Shown piece after piece: positions 56,269 through 64,000 of a stretch of 64,000 bases of DNA (position 1 is its first letter; every line of letters begins with the position of its first letter). The notes below the pieces were generated by a model, which was not told the DNA's origin, made no database searches, and saw nothing but the letters and a program-made list of their open reading frames with translations. This stretch comes from Pseudomonas putida (GTDB lineage Bacteria; Pseudomonadota; Gammaproteobacteria; Pseudomonadales; Pseudomonadaceae). The stretch covers positions 1,302,001-1,366,000 of the forward strand of contig NZ_CP066306.1 of NCBI RefSeq assembly GCF_016406145.1, given 5' to 3'. The translations under genes were made by a program, and so were the position numbers.

Positions 56269-56976
56269 ATGAAACCACCGATCCAGTTGCCCCTGGGTGT
56301 GCGCCTGCGCGATGACGCCACCTTCATCAACTACTATCCGGGCGCCAATGCAGCGGCATTGGGCTACGTCGAGCGGCTGTGCGAAGCCGACGCCGGCTGG
56401 ACCGAGAGCCTCATCTACCTGTGGGGCAAGCAGGGTGTCGGCCGTAGCCATCTGTTGCAGGCCGCCACACACCGCTTCCAGCAGCGTGGCGAAGCCGCTG
56501 TGTACCTGCCGCTGGCGCAGTTGCTCGAACGGGGCATCGGGTTGCTCGATTACCTGGCGCAGTACGAACTGGTGTGCATCGACGACTTGCACGTGATTGC
56601 CGGCAAGGCGGAGTGGGAAGAGGCGATGTTCCATCTGTTCAACCGCCTGCGCGACAGCGGCCGGCGCCTGCTGCTGGCGGCATCGGCTTCGCCGCGCGAG
56701 CTGCCGATCAGACTGCCCGACCTCAAGTCCCGCCTGACCCTTGCGCTGGTGTTCCAGATGCGCGGCCTGTCTGACGAAGACAAGTTGCGCGCGCTGCAAT
56801 TGCGCGCCTCGCGCCGTGGCCTGCACCTGACCGACGAAGTCGGCCATTTCATCCTCACCCGGGGTACGCGCAGCATGAGTGCACTGTTCGACCTGCTCGA
56901 GCGGCTCGATCAGGCTTCGTTGCAAGCGCAGCGCAAGCTGACCATCCCGTTCCTGAAAGAAACGCTCGGCTGGTAA
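56269..56976 (+). CDS. hda: DnaA regulatory inactivator Hda
   Basis: This 235-residue AAA+ protein stimulates ATP hydrolysis by DnaA after initiation. The Walker A region is GKQGVGRSHLL with Arg where most AAA+ proteins have Lys, as in E. coli Hda. Walker B is LVCIDDLHVI. The N-terminus QLPLGVRLRDDATF carries the clamp-binding motif (QLPLGV). ATG 56269 follows a GCGAG leader. It is a single-copy-type housekeeping gene. Confidence 0.95.
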   Translation: MKPPIQLPLGVRLRDDATFINYYPGANAAALGYVERLCEADAGWTESLIYLWGKQGVGRSHLLQAATHRFQQRGEAAVYLPLAQLLERGIGLLDYLAQYELVCIDDLHVIAGKAEWEEAMFHLFNRLRDSGRRLLLAASASPRELPIRLPDLKSRLTLALVFQMRGLSDEDKLRALQLRASRRGLHLTDEVGHFILTRGTRSMSALFDLLERLDQASLQAQRKLTIPFLKETLGW

Positions 56977-57102
56977 GCCCGTAAATACGGGGCTTTGAGC
57001 GGCAAAACGAAAAAGTCACATCTTCTTCGATAAAATTTGCAAATGATCCTGATAGAAGGCATAGTTTCCCCCTTCTAAAGGACTACAGACACGGTCGTGC
57101 CC

Positions 57103-57747
57103 ATGCTCAAGCGCTTCGCACCCCTCGTGCCCCTCGCACTCGTGACCCTGCTGATTGGTTGCGCGGCCCAAGGCCCTGTTTCCCAGCCCCAGGATCACAC
57201 CCCGGTCGCCTCCCAGTCGGCGCCCAAGGCCAAGGCTTCGGTATCGTCCGTCTTCGGCGAGCAGGAAGAGCTGGCCACTGAAGATGACCTTCAGGCGTTC
57301 TCCAGCAACAGCAAGCCTTACCAGTTGCCAGTATTGGCCGACAGCATCCTTGAGCGCGGCATGTCGCTGATCGGCACCCGTTACCGCTTCGGGGGTACCT
57401 CGCAGGCGTCCGGCTTCGATTGCAGCGGTTTCATCGGCTATCTGTTCCGCGAAGAGGCCGGCATGAACCTGCCGCGCTCGACCCGCGAAATGATCAACGT
57501 CGATGCGCCCAAGGTTGCCCGCAACAAGCTCAAGCCGGGTGATCTGCTGTTCTTCAGCACCAATGGCCGTGGCCGTGTCAGCCATGCCGGCATCTATCTG
57601 GGTGACAACCAGTTCATCCACTCCAGCAGCCGCCGCAGCGGTGGTGTGCGCATCGACAACCTCGGTGATCGCTACTGGAGCAAGACCTTCATCGAAGCCA
57701 AGCGCGCCTTGGCCATGGCGCCAGCGAGCAATATCGCACGCAACTGA
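57103..57747 (+). CDS. NlpC/P60 (C40) lipoprotein peptidase, first copy
   Basis: This 214-residue lipoprotein has a lipobox LLIGC with Cys20 and a NlpC/P60 domain. The catalytic set is C107 (GFDCSGF), H161 (VSHAGIYLG) and H173 (FIHSSSR). It would cut peptidoglycan stem peptides, as Spr/MepS does. A GTG lies 6 bases upstream, but ATG 57103 is preferred. It is followed by a shorter paralogue. Confidence 0.92.
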   Translation: MLKRFAPLVPLALVTLLIGCAAQGPVSQPQDHTPVASQSAPKAKASVSSVFGEQEELATEDDLQAFSSNSKPYQLPVLADSILERGMSLIGTRYRFGGTSQASGFDCSGFIGYLFREEAGMNLPRSTREMINVDAPKVARNKLKPGDLLFFSTNGRGRVSHAGIYLGDNQFIHSSSRRSGGVRIDNLGDRYWSKTFIEAKRALAMAPASNIARN

Positions 57748-57883
57748 TATCAAAATGATGTACCCTGCCGCGGCGACGATGCTTAAAAAGCTTGTCGCCG
57801 TGCGCATTTACAGAATGCGTCTAATCTAAATTCTCAACACTTTTCGGTTGCAGCCCAGCGATCTCAGACAGGACGTTCTGGCC

Positions 57884-58417
57884 ATGGTGATGATGGCGCG
57901 CTTCGCACTCCTTTCCCTGGTGGCATTGCTTGCCGCCTGCTCCGGCCGTGCCCCGGCACCGGCGCCTGTGGTACAGCCACAGATCTCGTACAGCCAACCC
58001 TCTGCGTCCCCGGTTGCCGACGACGTGCTGATCCGCGCAATTGGCCTGGTGGGTACGCCGTATCGCTGGGGGGGTAACACACCCGATTCCGGTTTCGATT
58101 GCAGTGGCTTGATCAACTACGTCTACCGGGATGCGGCGGGTATCAGCCTGCCTCGCTCCACGCGAGAAATGATCGTCATGCGTGCTCCGACCGTGGATGT
58201 CCACTCACTGCAGTCGGGCGACCTGGTGTTCTTCGCTACCAGCGGTGGCTCGCAGGTGAGCCACGCCGGTATCTACGTGGGCGAAGGGCGTTTCGTGCAT
58301 GCTCCGTCCACCGGCGGCACTGTACGTCTGGATTACCTGTCCAACAGTTACTGGTCCAAGGCCTACCTGCAGGCAAAACGGGTGATCACTCAAGGGCATC
58401 TGGCGCATAACCCTTGA
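57884..58417 (+). CDS. NlpC/P60 (C40) lipoprotein peptidase, second copy
   Basis: This 177-residue lipoprotein is a tandem paralogue of the preceding gene. Lipobox LLAAC with Cys19; catalytic C73 (GFDCSGL), H127 (VSHAGIYVG) and H139 (FVHAPS). Its linker is shorter. AGGACG precedes ATG 57884. The two copies share the DCSG...LPRSTREM segment, so they arose by duplication. Confidence 0.92.
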   Translation: MVMMARFALLSLVALLAACSGRAPAPAPVVQPQISYSQPSASPVADDVLIRAIGLVGTPYRWGGNTPDSGFDCSGLINYVYRDAAGISLPRSTREMIVMRAPTVDVHSLQSGDLVFFATSGGSQVSHAGIYVGEGRFVHAPSTGGTVRLDYLSNSYWSKAYLQAKRVITQGHLAHNP

Positions 58418-58427
58418 TCTGGGCCAG

Positions 58428-58450
58428 GTGCGAAGGTGCCTTCGCACCCT
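58428..58450. terminator. hairpin between converging C40 and LysR genes
   Basis: GTGCGAAGG-TG-CCTTCGCAC forms a perfect 9-bp stem, between genes on opposite strands. The poly-T is weak. Confidence 0.5.
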
Positions 58451-58492
58451 GCGTACCGCTATCAGGTCGCCCATGAATCCTGTGCAGTCGGT

Positions 58493-59413
58493 TCAGCTGA
58501 CCTCTTCCAGCTCAAGGTGGTCGATACGCTCGAACCGCTCGATCAGAAAGTCGATCAGGCGCCTTACCCGTGCCGACAAGTGCAGTTGCTGCGGGTAAAC
58601 CGCATAGACGTCGGCGCGGGTGGGGGTCTGGTCTTCCAGTAAAAGCCTCAGACGCCCGCTACGCACATAGCGGGCGATGTCCCACTCGGCGCGCAGCAGG
58701 ATGCCATGGCCCTGCAGTGCCCAGTTCAGTGCTACTTCACCGTCGTTGCAGCTGAGTGCGCCCTGTACTTTGATGTTCTGGGTGCGGCCGCCATTGGTGA
58801 AGGTCCATACCCCATAGGGCGACTCGTTCTGGCGCAGGAAAATGCAGTTGTGCCGGGCCAGGTCCGACAGCTTGGTTGGCGCCCCGTGCTTCTCCAGGTA
58901 CAGCGGCGAGGCGCACAGCAGGCGGCGGTTGGAGGCGATCTTGCGGGCATGAAAGGATGCATCAGGCAAGGTGCCGAAGCGAATCCCCAGGTCAAAGCCG
59001 TGGCTGGCCAGGTCCAGCGGGTGGTCGCTGATCTCCAGCTGCACTTCGATGTCCGGGTAGCGGGCATAGAAGTCGGCCAATGCCGGGCCAATGTAACGGC
59101 GGCCGAACCCCAGCGAGGCGTTCACCCGAATCAAGCCTTTGGGCTCGGCGCGGTGCCTGCCGATCAGCTGCTCCACTTCGTCGACCTGAGCAAGAATGCG
59201 CGCCGCGTGGGCAACGTACAGCTCACCCTCGGCGGTCAGGCTCATCGAGCGGGTAGTGCGGTTGACCAGGCGCACCCCCAGGCGTGCCTCCAGCGCAGCC
59301 AGACGTTTACTCACCGCTGGCGGTGTAACGCCCAGTTCACGCGCGGTTGCGGCCAGGCTGCCTTGCTTGGCCAACAGGTGGAAGAAGCCCAGGTCCTGTG
59401 TCGGATTCATCAT
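58493..59413 (-). CDS. LysR-type regulator (DmlR-like)
   Basis: This 306-residue regulator has a winged helix-turn-helix LAATARELGVTPPAVSKRLAALE and LVNRTTRSMSLTAEG in the DmlR/CrgA style, and an effector domain with GFGRRYIGPALADFYARYPD. It is divergent from a dmlA/ttuC-type gene, the usual layout for DmlR. ATG 59413 or 59410 is the start; the longer frame upstream lacks homology. Confidence 0.9.
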   Translation of the reverse strand: MMNPTQDLGFFHLLAKQGSLAATARELGVTPPAVSKRLAALEARLGVRLVNRTTRSMSLTAEGELYVAHAARILAQVDEVEQLIGRHRAEPKGLIRVNASLGFGRRYIGPALADFYARYPDIEVQLEISDHPLDLASHGFDLGIRFGTLPDASFHARKIASNRRLLCASPLYLEKHGAPTKLSDLARHNCIFLRQNESPYGVWTFTNGGRTQNIKVQGALSCNDGEVALNWALQGHGILLRAEWDIARYVRSGRLRLLLEDQTPTRADVYAVYPQQLHLSARVRRLIDFLIERFERIDHLELEEVS

Positions 59414-59449
59414 TAACCCATGGTTACTTAAGAGGTAAATCAGGGTTAA
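59413..59449. promoter_or_regulatory. inverted repeat in the LysR/dehydrogenase divergent region
   Basis: TTAACCC (59413-59419) and GGGTTAA (59443-59449) face each other across 23 bases, with GGTTAC and GTAAAT inside. A plausible LysR operator. Confidence 0.5.
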
Positions 59450-59534
59450 CTGCTGCCCTGGCTTCACTACATATACTCGGCTCATCCCCGCCAGCACAAC
59501 CCCGGCGGGCCACAACAAGAAATGGAGTCCAGAC

Positions 59535-60593
59535 ATGAGCAGCTACAAGATTGCGGCAATTGCGGGTGATGGCATCGGCGTCGAGGTCATCGCGGCGGGG
59601 GTCGAGGTGCTACAGGCGCTTGCTGCCAAACGGGGTAATTTCGCCATTGATTTCGAGCATTTCGATTGGGGCTCGGAACGCTACTTGCGTGAAGGTCAGT
59701 ACATTCCAGAAGACGGGCTGGAGCAACTCAAGCGCTTCGACGCGATTTTCTTCGGTGCCGTGGGCAGCCAGGCTGTGCCGGACCATGTGTCACTGTGGGG
59801 CCTGCGCCTGCCGATCTGCCAAGGCTTCGATCAGTATGCCAATGTGCGCCCCGCCCGCGTGCTGCCAGGGGTGAGCAGCCCATTGGCCAAGGGTAAGGCT
59901 ATCGACTGGGTGATCGTGCGCGAGAACTCCGAAGGGGAATACTCCGGCAGTGGCGGTCGTGTCCATCAAGGCCTGCCGATCGAAGTAGCGACCGAGGTCT
60001 CGACGTTCACGCGTGTCGGTATCGAGCGCATTCACCGCTTTGCTTTCGATCTGGCCCGCACGCGGCCGGCGAAGCACCTGACGCTGGTGACCAAGTCCAA
60101 CGCACAGCGCCACGGTATGGTGCTGTGGGATGAAGTGTTCGAAGAGGTGGCCAAGGACTATCCGGATGTGCGCACCACTCGCGAGCTGGTGGACGCTGTG
60201 ACCACAACCATGGTCCTCAAGCCGGAGCAACTGGATGTCGTGGTTGCCACCAACCTGCATGCCGACATTCTTTCGGACCTGGCCGCCGCGTTATCCGGCA
60301 GCCTGGGCATCGCGCCTACAGCCAACCTCAACCCGAACCGTGACTTCCCGTCGATGTTCGAGCCCATCCACGGTTCGGCGTTCGATATCACCGGCAAGGG
60401 CGTGGCCAACCCCATCGCGACCTTCTGGACGGCGGTCATGATGCTTGAGCACCTCGGTGAGCAGGGCGCCGCTCGTGAACTGATGGCGGCCATCGAGGCC
60501 GTGACCGAAAGTGGTGTGCACACCCCGGACCTGGGAGGCAAGGCGACCACTCGCGAGGTGACCGATGCGGTGCTGGCGCTGATTCGTCGCTGA
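59535..60593 (+). CDS. D-malate/tartrate dehydrogenase (isopropylmalate-dehydrogenase-like)
   Basis: This 352-residue NAD-dependent beta-decarboxylating dehydrogenase oxidises D-malate or tartrate. It opens YKIAAIAGDGIGVEV, has VRENSEGEYSG (about 131-141), TKSNAQRHGMVLWDEVF and the NAD-site EPIHGSAFDITGKG. It is close to DmlA/TtuC rather than LeuB. A LysR gene is divergent to it. The start is preceded by TGGAG. Confidence 0.92.
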   Translation: MSSYKIAAIAGDGIGVEVIAAGVEVLQALAAKRGNFAIDFEHFDWGSERYLREGQYIPEDGLEQLKRFDAIFFGAVGSQAVPDHVSLWGLRLPICQGFDQYANVRPARVLPGVSSPLAKGKAIDWVIVRENSEGEYSGSGGRVHQGLPIEVATEVSTFTRVGIERIHRFAFDLARTRPAKHLTLVTKSNAQRHGMVLWDEVFEEVAKDYPDVRTTRELVDAVTTTMVLKPEQLDVVVATNLHADILSDLAAALSGSLGIAPTANLNPNRDFPSMFEPIHGSAFDITGKGVANPIATFWTAVMMLEHLGEQGAARELMAAIEAVTESGVHTPDLGGKATTREVTDAVLALIRR

Positions 60594-60602
60594 GGCTGAG
60601 GG

Positions 60603-60631
60603 CCCCATTGCCGGTTTGCCGGCGATGGGCC
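60603..60631. repeat. single REP copy
   Basis: CCCCATTGCCGGTTTGCCGGCGATGGG, a short palindrome of the REP type, just after the dehydrogenase gene. Confidence 0.6.
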
Positions 60632-60710
60632 CAATGAAACCGACACAAGATCGCCGCCAAATCCCCCCCTTCGATTGACGCTCCCGATGCAACACTCTAA
60701 CCTTCGCGCG

Positions 60711-60905
60711 TGTTTCAGGTGCCCTGCCAGCCCGTCTGGGCAGGGTGAAACTGGGAAGCCGGTGTGCGCCTGCAAGGTGCGAGTCCGGCGCTGCCCCCGC
60801 AACGGTAGGTGAGTCAAAAGCCGCGCACGGCCACTGGGTGACAGTATCCGGGAAGGCGCGCAGGCCCGGGCTAACGCCCGCTCACGAGCCCGGAGACCGG
60901 CCTGT
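60711..60905 (+). ncRNA. cobalamin (AdoCbl) riboswitch
   Basis: The conserved core is seen in order: TTTCAGGTGCC, GGGTGAAACTGGGAAGCCGG, the B12 box GCTGCCCCCGCAACGGTA, GCCACTGGG, and GAGCCCGGAGACCGGCCTG. It lies 134 bases before cobO and would shut down the B12 genes when cobalamin is plentiful. Confidence 0.97.
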
Positions 60906-61038
60906 CACTGCCAACGGCATCACGGAGGGTGATGCGCGGTGCACCGTGGCGTCTGGCCACGGCTCCTGCGCGTTCTCCGTCTGCCCGCCTATCGACCTGT
61001 CGCCGTATTTTGCGGGGCGACAGCCTGCGGAGACCCCC

Positions 61039-61650
61039 ATGAGCGAAACCACCGAACGCGACGAACGCCACCTGGCGCGCATGCAGCGCAAGAAGGCGAT
61101 CATCGACGAGCGCATCGCCAATTCCCCTAATGAGTGCGGCCTGCTGCTGGTGCTGACCGGCAATGGCAAGGGCAAGAGCAGCTCGGCGTTCGGCATGCTC
61201 GCCCGCGCCCTGGGCCATGGCATGCAGTGTGGTGTGGTGCAGTTCATCAAGGGCCGCAACAGCACCGGCGAGGAGCTGTTCTTCCGGCGCTTCCCCGAGC
61301 AGGTGCGCTACCACGTGATGGGCGAAGGCTTTACCTGGGAAACCCAGGACCGCCAGCGCGACATCGCCGCTGCTGAGGCAGCCTGGGCGGTTTCGCGCCA
61401 GCTGCTGCAGGACCCGAGCGTCCAGTTCGTGGTGCTCGACGAGCTGAACATCGCCCTCAAGCACGGCTACCTCGACCTCGATCAGGTGCTAGGCGACATC
61501 CAGGCGCGTCCCCCCATGCAGCATGTGATCGTCACTGGCCGCGCGGCCAAGCCCGAAATGGTCGAGCTGGCCGACACCGTCACCGAGATGGGCATGCTCA
61601 AGCATGCCTTCCAGGCGGGTATTCGCGCGCAGAAGGGCGTCGAACTGTGA
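61039..61650 (+). CDS. cobO: cob(I)yrinic acid a,c-diamide adenosyltransferase
   Basis: This 203-residue enzyme adds the adenosyl group to cobalt in B12 synthesis. The ATP loop is LVLTGNGKGKSSSAFG (about 37-52), followed by VVQFIKGRN and VVLDELNIALKHGY. It is the first gene behind the riboswitch. It overlaps cobB by GTGA. Confidence 0.96.
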   Translation: MSETTERDERHLARMQRKKAIIDERIANSPNECGLLLVLTGNGKGKSSSAFGMLARALGHGMQCGVVQFIKGRNSTGEELFFRRFPEQVRYHVMGEGFTWETQDRQRDIAAAEAAWAVSRQLLQDPSVQFVVLDELNIALKHGYLDLDQVLGDIQARPPMQHVIVTGRAAKPEMVELADTVTEMGMLKHAFQAGIRAQKGVEL

Positions 61651-62942
61651 GTCAGGCGCGCCACTGCCCAGCCGTTCTGATCGCAGCACCGGCATCTGGC
61701 CAGGGCAAGACCACCGTGACCGCGGCTCTGGCCCGCTTGCACCGTAACCTGGGGCGCAAGGTCCGTGTATTCAAATGCGGGCCTGATTTTCTCGACCCGA
61801 TGATCCTCGAGCGTGCCAGCGGGGCGCCGGTGTACCAGCTCGACTTGTGGATGATCGGTGCGCAGGAAAGCCGGCGCCTGCTGTGGGACGCTGCGGGTGA
61901 GGCCGACCTCATCCTGATCGAGGGCGTTATGGGCCTGTTCGACGGCACTCCTTCCAGTGCCGACCTGGCGCGCCACTTCGGCGTGCCGGTTCTTGCCGTG
62001 ATCGATGGTACGGCCATGGCCCAGACCTTTGGTGCACTGGCCCTGGGGCTGGCGCGCTACCAGGCCGACCTGCCGTTCGCTGGCGTGCTAGCCAACCGTG
62101 TCGGCAGCCTGCGCCATGCGCAGTTGCTCGAAGGTAGCCTGACCGAAGGCCTGCGCTGGTACGGCGGGCTGTCGCGCGAGCGCGGTATCGAGCTGCCCAG
62201 CCGCCACTTGGGGTTGGTTCAGGCCAGCGAGCTGAATGACCTGGATGCGCGCCTGGACGCTGCCGCCCAAGCACTGGGCAGCAGCTGCGATGCCGCATTG
62301 CCGCCGCCGGTGGCATTCGCCGCGCCGGACGTACCGTCCTGCACCGCCTCGCTGGCGGGTGTGCGCATTGGCATCGCCCGGGACGAAGCGTTTGCCTTCA
62401 CCTACGGCGCCAACCTCGACCTGCTGCGCAACCTGGGCGCACAGCTGGCGTTCTTCTCGCCGCTGCACGACCGCGAGCTGCCCGTCGTGGACAGCCTGTA
62501 CCTGCCGGGCGGCTACCCTGAGCTGCATCACCATGCGCTGGCCGCCAACGCACCGATGTGCGCCGCGATCCGTGCGCACCACGGGGCAGGCAAGCCGTTG
62601 CTGGCCGAGTGCGGCGGCATGCTTTACCTGCTCGATGCCCTGACCGATGTGGCCGGTGAGCGTGCAGCGCTACTTGGCCTGCTGCCCGGCGAGGCGACCA
62701 TGCAGAAACGCCTGGCGGCGCTGGCCCTGCAGGCTGTGGAACTGCCCGAAGGCACCCTGCGCGGCCACACCTACCACCACTCGCTGACCAGCACCGAACT
62801 GCAGCCCATTGCCCGCGGCCTGAGCCCCAACGGCGGGCGCGGCAACGAGGCGGTCTATCGCCTTGGGCGGCTCACTGCATCCTATGTGCACTTCTATTTC
62901 CCCTCCAACCCTGAGGCGGCGGCAGCGCTGTTGCGGCCATGA
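61647..62942 (+). CDS. cobB: cobyrinate a,c-diamide synthase
   Basis: This 431-residue amidotransferase makes the a,c-diamide of cobyrinate (hydrogenobyrinate in aerobes). It has an N-terminal ATPase loop APASGQGKTTVTAAL (about 10-24) and a C-terminal glutaminase domain with the nucleophile in LLAECGGMLYLL. The start is GTG, overlapping the cobO stop. It overlaps bluB by ATGA. Confidence 0.95.
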   Translation: MSQARHCPAVLIAAPASGQGKTTVTAALARLHRNLGRKVRVFKCGPDFLDPMILERASGAPVYQLDLWMIGAQESRRLLWDAAGEADLILIEGVMGLFDGTPSSADLARHFGVPVLAVIDGTAMAQTFGALALGLARYQADLPFAGVLANRVGSLRHAQLLEGSLTEGLRWYGGLSRERGIELPSRHLGLVQASELNDLDARLDAAAQALGSSCDAALPPPVAFAAPDVPSCTASLAGVRIGIARDEAFAFTYGANLDLLRNLGAQLAFFSPLHDRELPVVDSLYLPGGYPELHHHALAANAPMCAAIRAHHGAGKPLLAECGGMLYLLDALTDVAGERAALLGLLPGEATMQKRLAALALQAVELPEGTLRGHTYHHSLTSTELQPIARGLSPNGGRGNEAVYRLGRLTASYVHFYFPSNPEAAAALLRP

Positions 62943-63589
62943 GCGAGCACGCCTTCAGTGATGCCGAACGCGCGGCCGTCTACCGGGCAATCGGCGAGCG
63001 CCGCGACATGCGCCACTTCGCCGGCGGCAGCGTTGCGCCTGAAGTGCTCGGCCGCCTGCTCGCTGCCGCGCACCAGGCCCCCAGCGTTGGCCTGATGCAG
63101 CCTTGGCGTTTCATTCGCATCAGTCAGAGTGAGCTGCGCGGGCGTATTCAGGCGTTGGTGGAGGAGGAGCGGGTGCGCACTGCACACGCCTTGGGCGAGC
63201 GCACCGGCGATTTCATGAAGCTCAAGGTAGAAGGCATCAACGACTGCGCCGAAGTGTTGGTGGCGGCGTTGATGGATAACCGCGAGCCTCACATTTTCGG
63301 CCGCCGGACCTTGCCCGAAATGGACCTCGCCTCGCTCGCCTGCGCTATTCAGAACCTGTGGCTGGCGGCCCGCGCTGAAGGGCTGGGGCTGGGCTGGGTC
63401 TCGCTGTTCGACCCACAGGCACTGGCCGCGCTGCTGGGGATGCCTGCCGGTGCCAAACCGGTGGCGGTGCTGTGCCTGGGGCCTGTCGCCGAATTCTATC
63501 CGGCACCCATGCTGGTGATGGAAAACTGGGCCGAAGCACGGCCCCTGAGCGACATGCTCTATGAAAACCAATGGGGAGAGCGCCCATGA
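62939..63589 (+). CDS. bluB: 5,6-dimethylbenzimidazole synthase
   Basis: This 216-residue nitroreductase-fold enzyme cuts FMN with oxygen to give the lower ligand of B12. The BluB pattern is visible: [16 protein letters not shown] near the start, [20 protein letters not shown] (about 40-59) and the late [12 protein letters not shown]. It overlaps both neighbours by ATGA, making a coupled operon. Confidence 0.94.
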   Translation: MSEHAFSDAERAAVYRAIGERRDMRHFAGGSVAPEVLGRLLAAAHQAPSVGLMQPWRFIRISQSELRGRIQALVEEERVRTAHALGERTGDFMKLKVEGINDCAEVLVAALMDNREPHIFGRRTLPEMDLASLACAIQNLWLAARAEGLGLGWVSLFDPQALAALLGMPAGAKPVAVLCLGPVAEFYPAPMLVMENWAEARPLSDMLYENQWGERP

Positions 63590-64000
63590 GCGTCGCCTTG
63601 CTGACCGTGGCCGGCGTGGCCCTGGATGCATTGTTCGGCGAGCCGCAGCGGCGCCATCCGCTGGTGGCCTTCGGTAACCTGGCGTCGAGCCTGGAGCAGC
63701 GCCTGAATGCCGGTGGGCGCGGTTGGCGCAGCCATGGCGTGAGTGCCTGGTTCCTGGCAGTGGTGCCCTTGACTCTGGTGGCGCTGATTCTCTCCTGGCT
63801 GCCCTATATTGGCTGGCTGGTAGACGTGCTGGCGCTGTATTGCGCGCTGGGCCTGCGCAGCCTTGGCGAGCATGTGCTGCCGGTAGCCAGTGCCTTGCGC
63901 CAGGGTGATCTGGAGGAGGCGAGGCGCCGCGTCGGTTACCTGGTCAGCCGCGAGACCCGCGAGCTCGATGAGCCGGCCGTGGCCAGGGCCGCAACCGAAT
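63586..64000 (+). CDS. cobD: adenosylcobinamide-phosphate synthase, partial (window end)
   Basis: The first 138 codons of CobD/CbiB, an inner-membrane enzyme that attaches aminopropanol to adenosylcobyric acid. It opens with the family's [20 protein letters not shown] and has hydrophobic helices (about 50-72 and 78-90). It starts by ATGA overlap with bluB and runs off the window. Confidence 0.92.
   Translation, partial: MSVALLTVAGVALDALFGEPQRRHPLVAFGNLASSLEQRLNAGGRGWRSHGVSAWFLAVVPLTLVALILSWLPYIGWLVDVLALYCALGLRSLGEHVLPVASALRQGDLEEARRRVGYLVSRETRELDEPAVARAATE

Larger units (their letters stand above)
60594..61038. other. region before cobO
   Basis: 445 bases. It holds one REP copy (about 60603-60631), then the cobalamin riboswitch and a hairpin (CCGTGGC-GTCT-GGCCACGG, 60944-60962) that may be part of the expression platform. 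The open frame that runs through it is not coding. Confidence 0.7.

Noticed and set aside
60745..61038. In-frame N-terminal extension of cobO through the riboswitch
   Set aside because: The extension is encoded by the riboswitch core and is not protein-like; ATG 61039 gives the usual CobO length.

Overview
The window reads as a fluorescent-group Pseudomonas chromosome, most likely the P. putida group. Evidence: recognisable P. putida-type proteins (uronate dehydrogenase, OprH-PhoP-PhoQ, GacS, RelA, 274-residue TtcA), 35-bp-class REP palindromes between genes, high-GC coding sequence, and gene orders typical of Pseudomonas (nrdA/nrdB, gacS-response regulator-kinase-cysM-rlmD-relA-mazG, purM-purN, cobO-cobB-bluB-cobD). 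No rRNA, tRNA, CRISPR array, intact insertion sequence or prophage was seen.

Region by region. 1-5179: a four-gene operon (amino-acid 2-monooxygenase-like flavoprotein, nitrilase-superfamily amidase, an internally duplicated membrane protein, an asparaginase-family amidohydrolase). It looks accessory; its first gene has lower GC than the rest, and it is the best candidate for an undescribed pathway. 5271-9630: YecA-like protein, GST, a three-domain FMN/FAD/2Fe-2S oxidoreductase and a LysR regulator. 9633-17802 (minus): uronic acid uptake and oxidation, with porin, uronate dehydrogenase, lactonase, TRAP transporter, DMT permease and mutarotase. Two matching operator-like sites lie before udh and before the porin gene. 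18559-23266: class Ia ribonucleotide reductase genes nrdB and nrdA, each preceded by a pair of NrdR-box-like sites 31 bp apart. 23947-30715: two two-component systems (an RstAB-like pair and PhoPQ), with a phosphopantetheinyl transferase, a dienelactone-hydrolase-family protein and oprH behind four PhoP half-sites. 31038-32360: dctA with a sigma-54 promoter and two DctD-like enhancer sites.

32433-39316 holds housekeeping and small genes (sprT, a Yip1-like membrane protein, ttcA, a tag-like glycosylase, DUF2069, wrbA, arsC-like, a TlpA-like lipoprotein, a META-domain lipoprotein, a zinc-ribbon protein, ldhA). 39472-50705 holds gacS, a PirRS-like pair, cysM, rlmD, relA, mazG and a DUF2058 gene. 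50879-60593 holds a 60-residue orphan protein, DUF3108, purN, purM, DUF2066, an AI-2E-family permease, hda, two NlpC/P60 lipoproteins, and a divergent LysR/D-malate-tartrate dehydrogenase pair. 60711-64000 is a cobalamin riboswitch followed by cobO, cobB, bluB and the start of cobD, which runs off the window.

From memory of P. putida KT2440 numbering, the left part matches PP_1171-PP_1189 and the right part PP_1649-PP_1675, so the two blocks appear joined here near 35430-35460. That is an inference from memory, not something the sequence alone shows.
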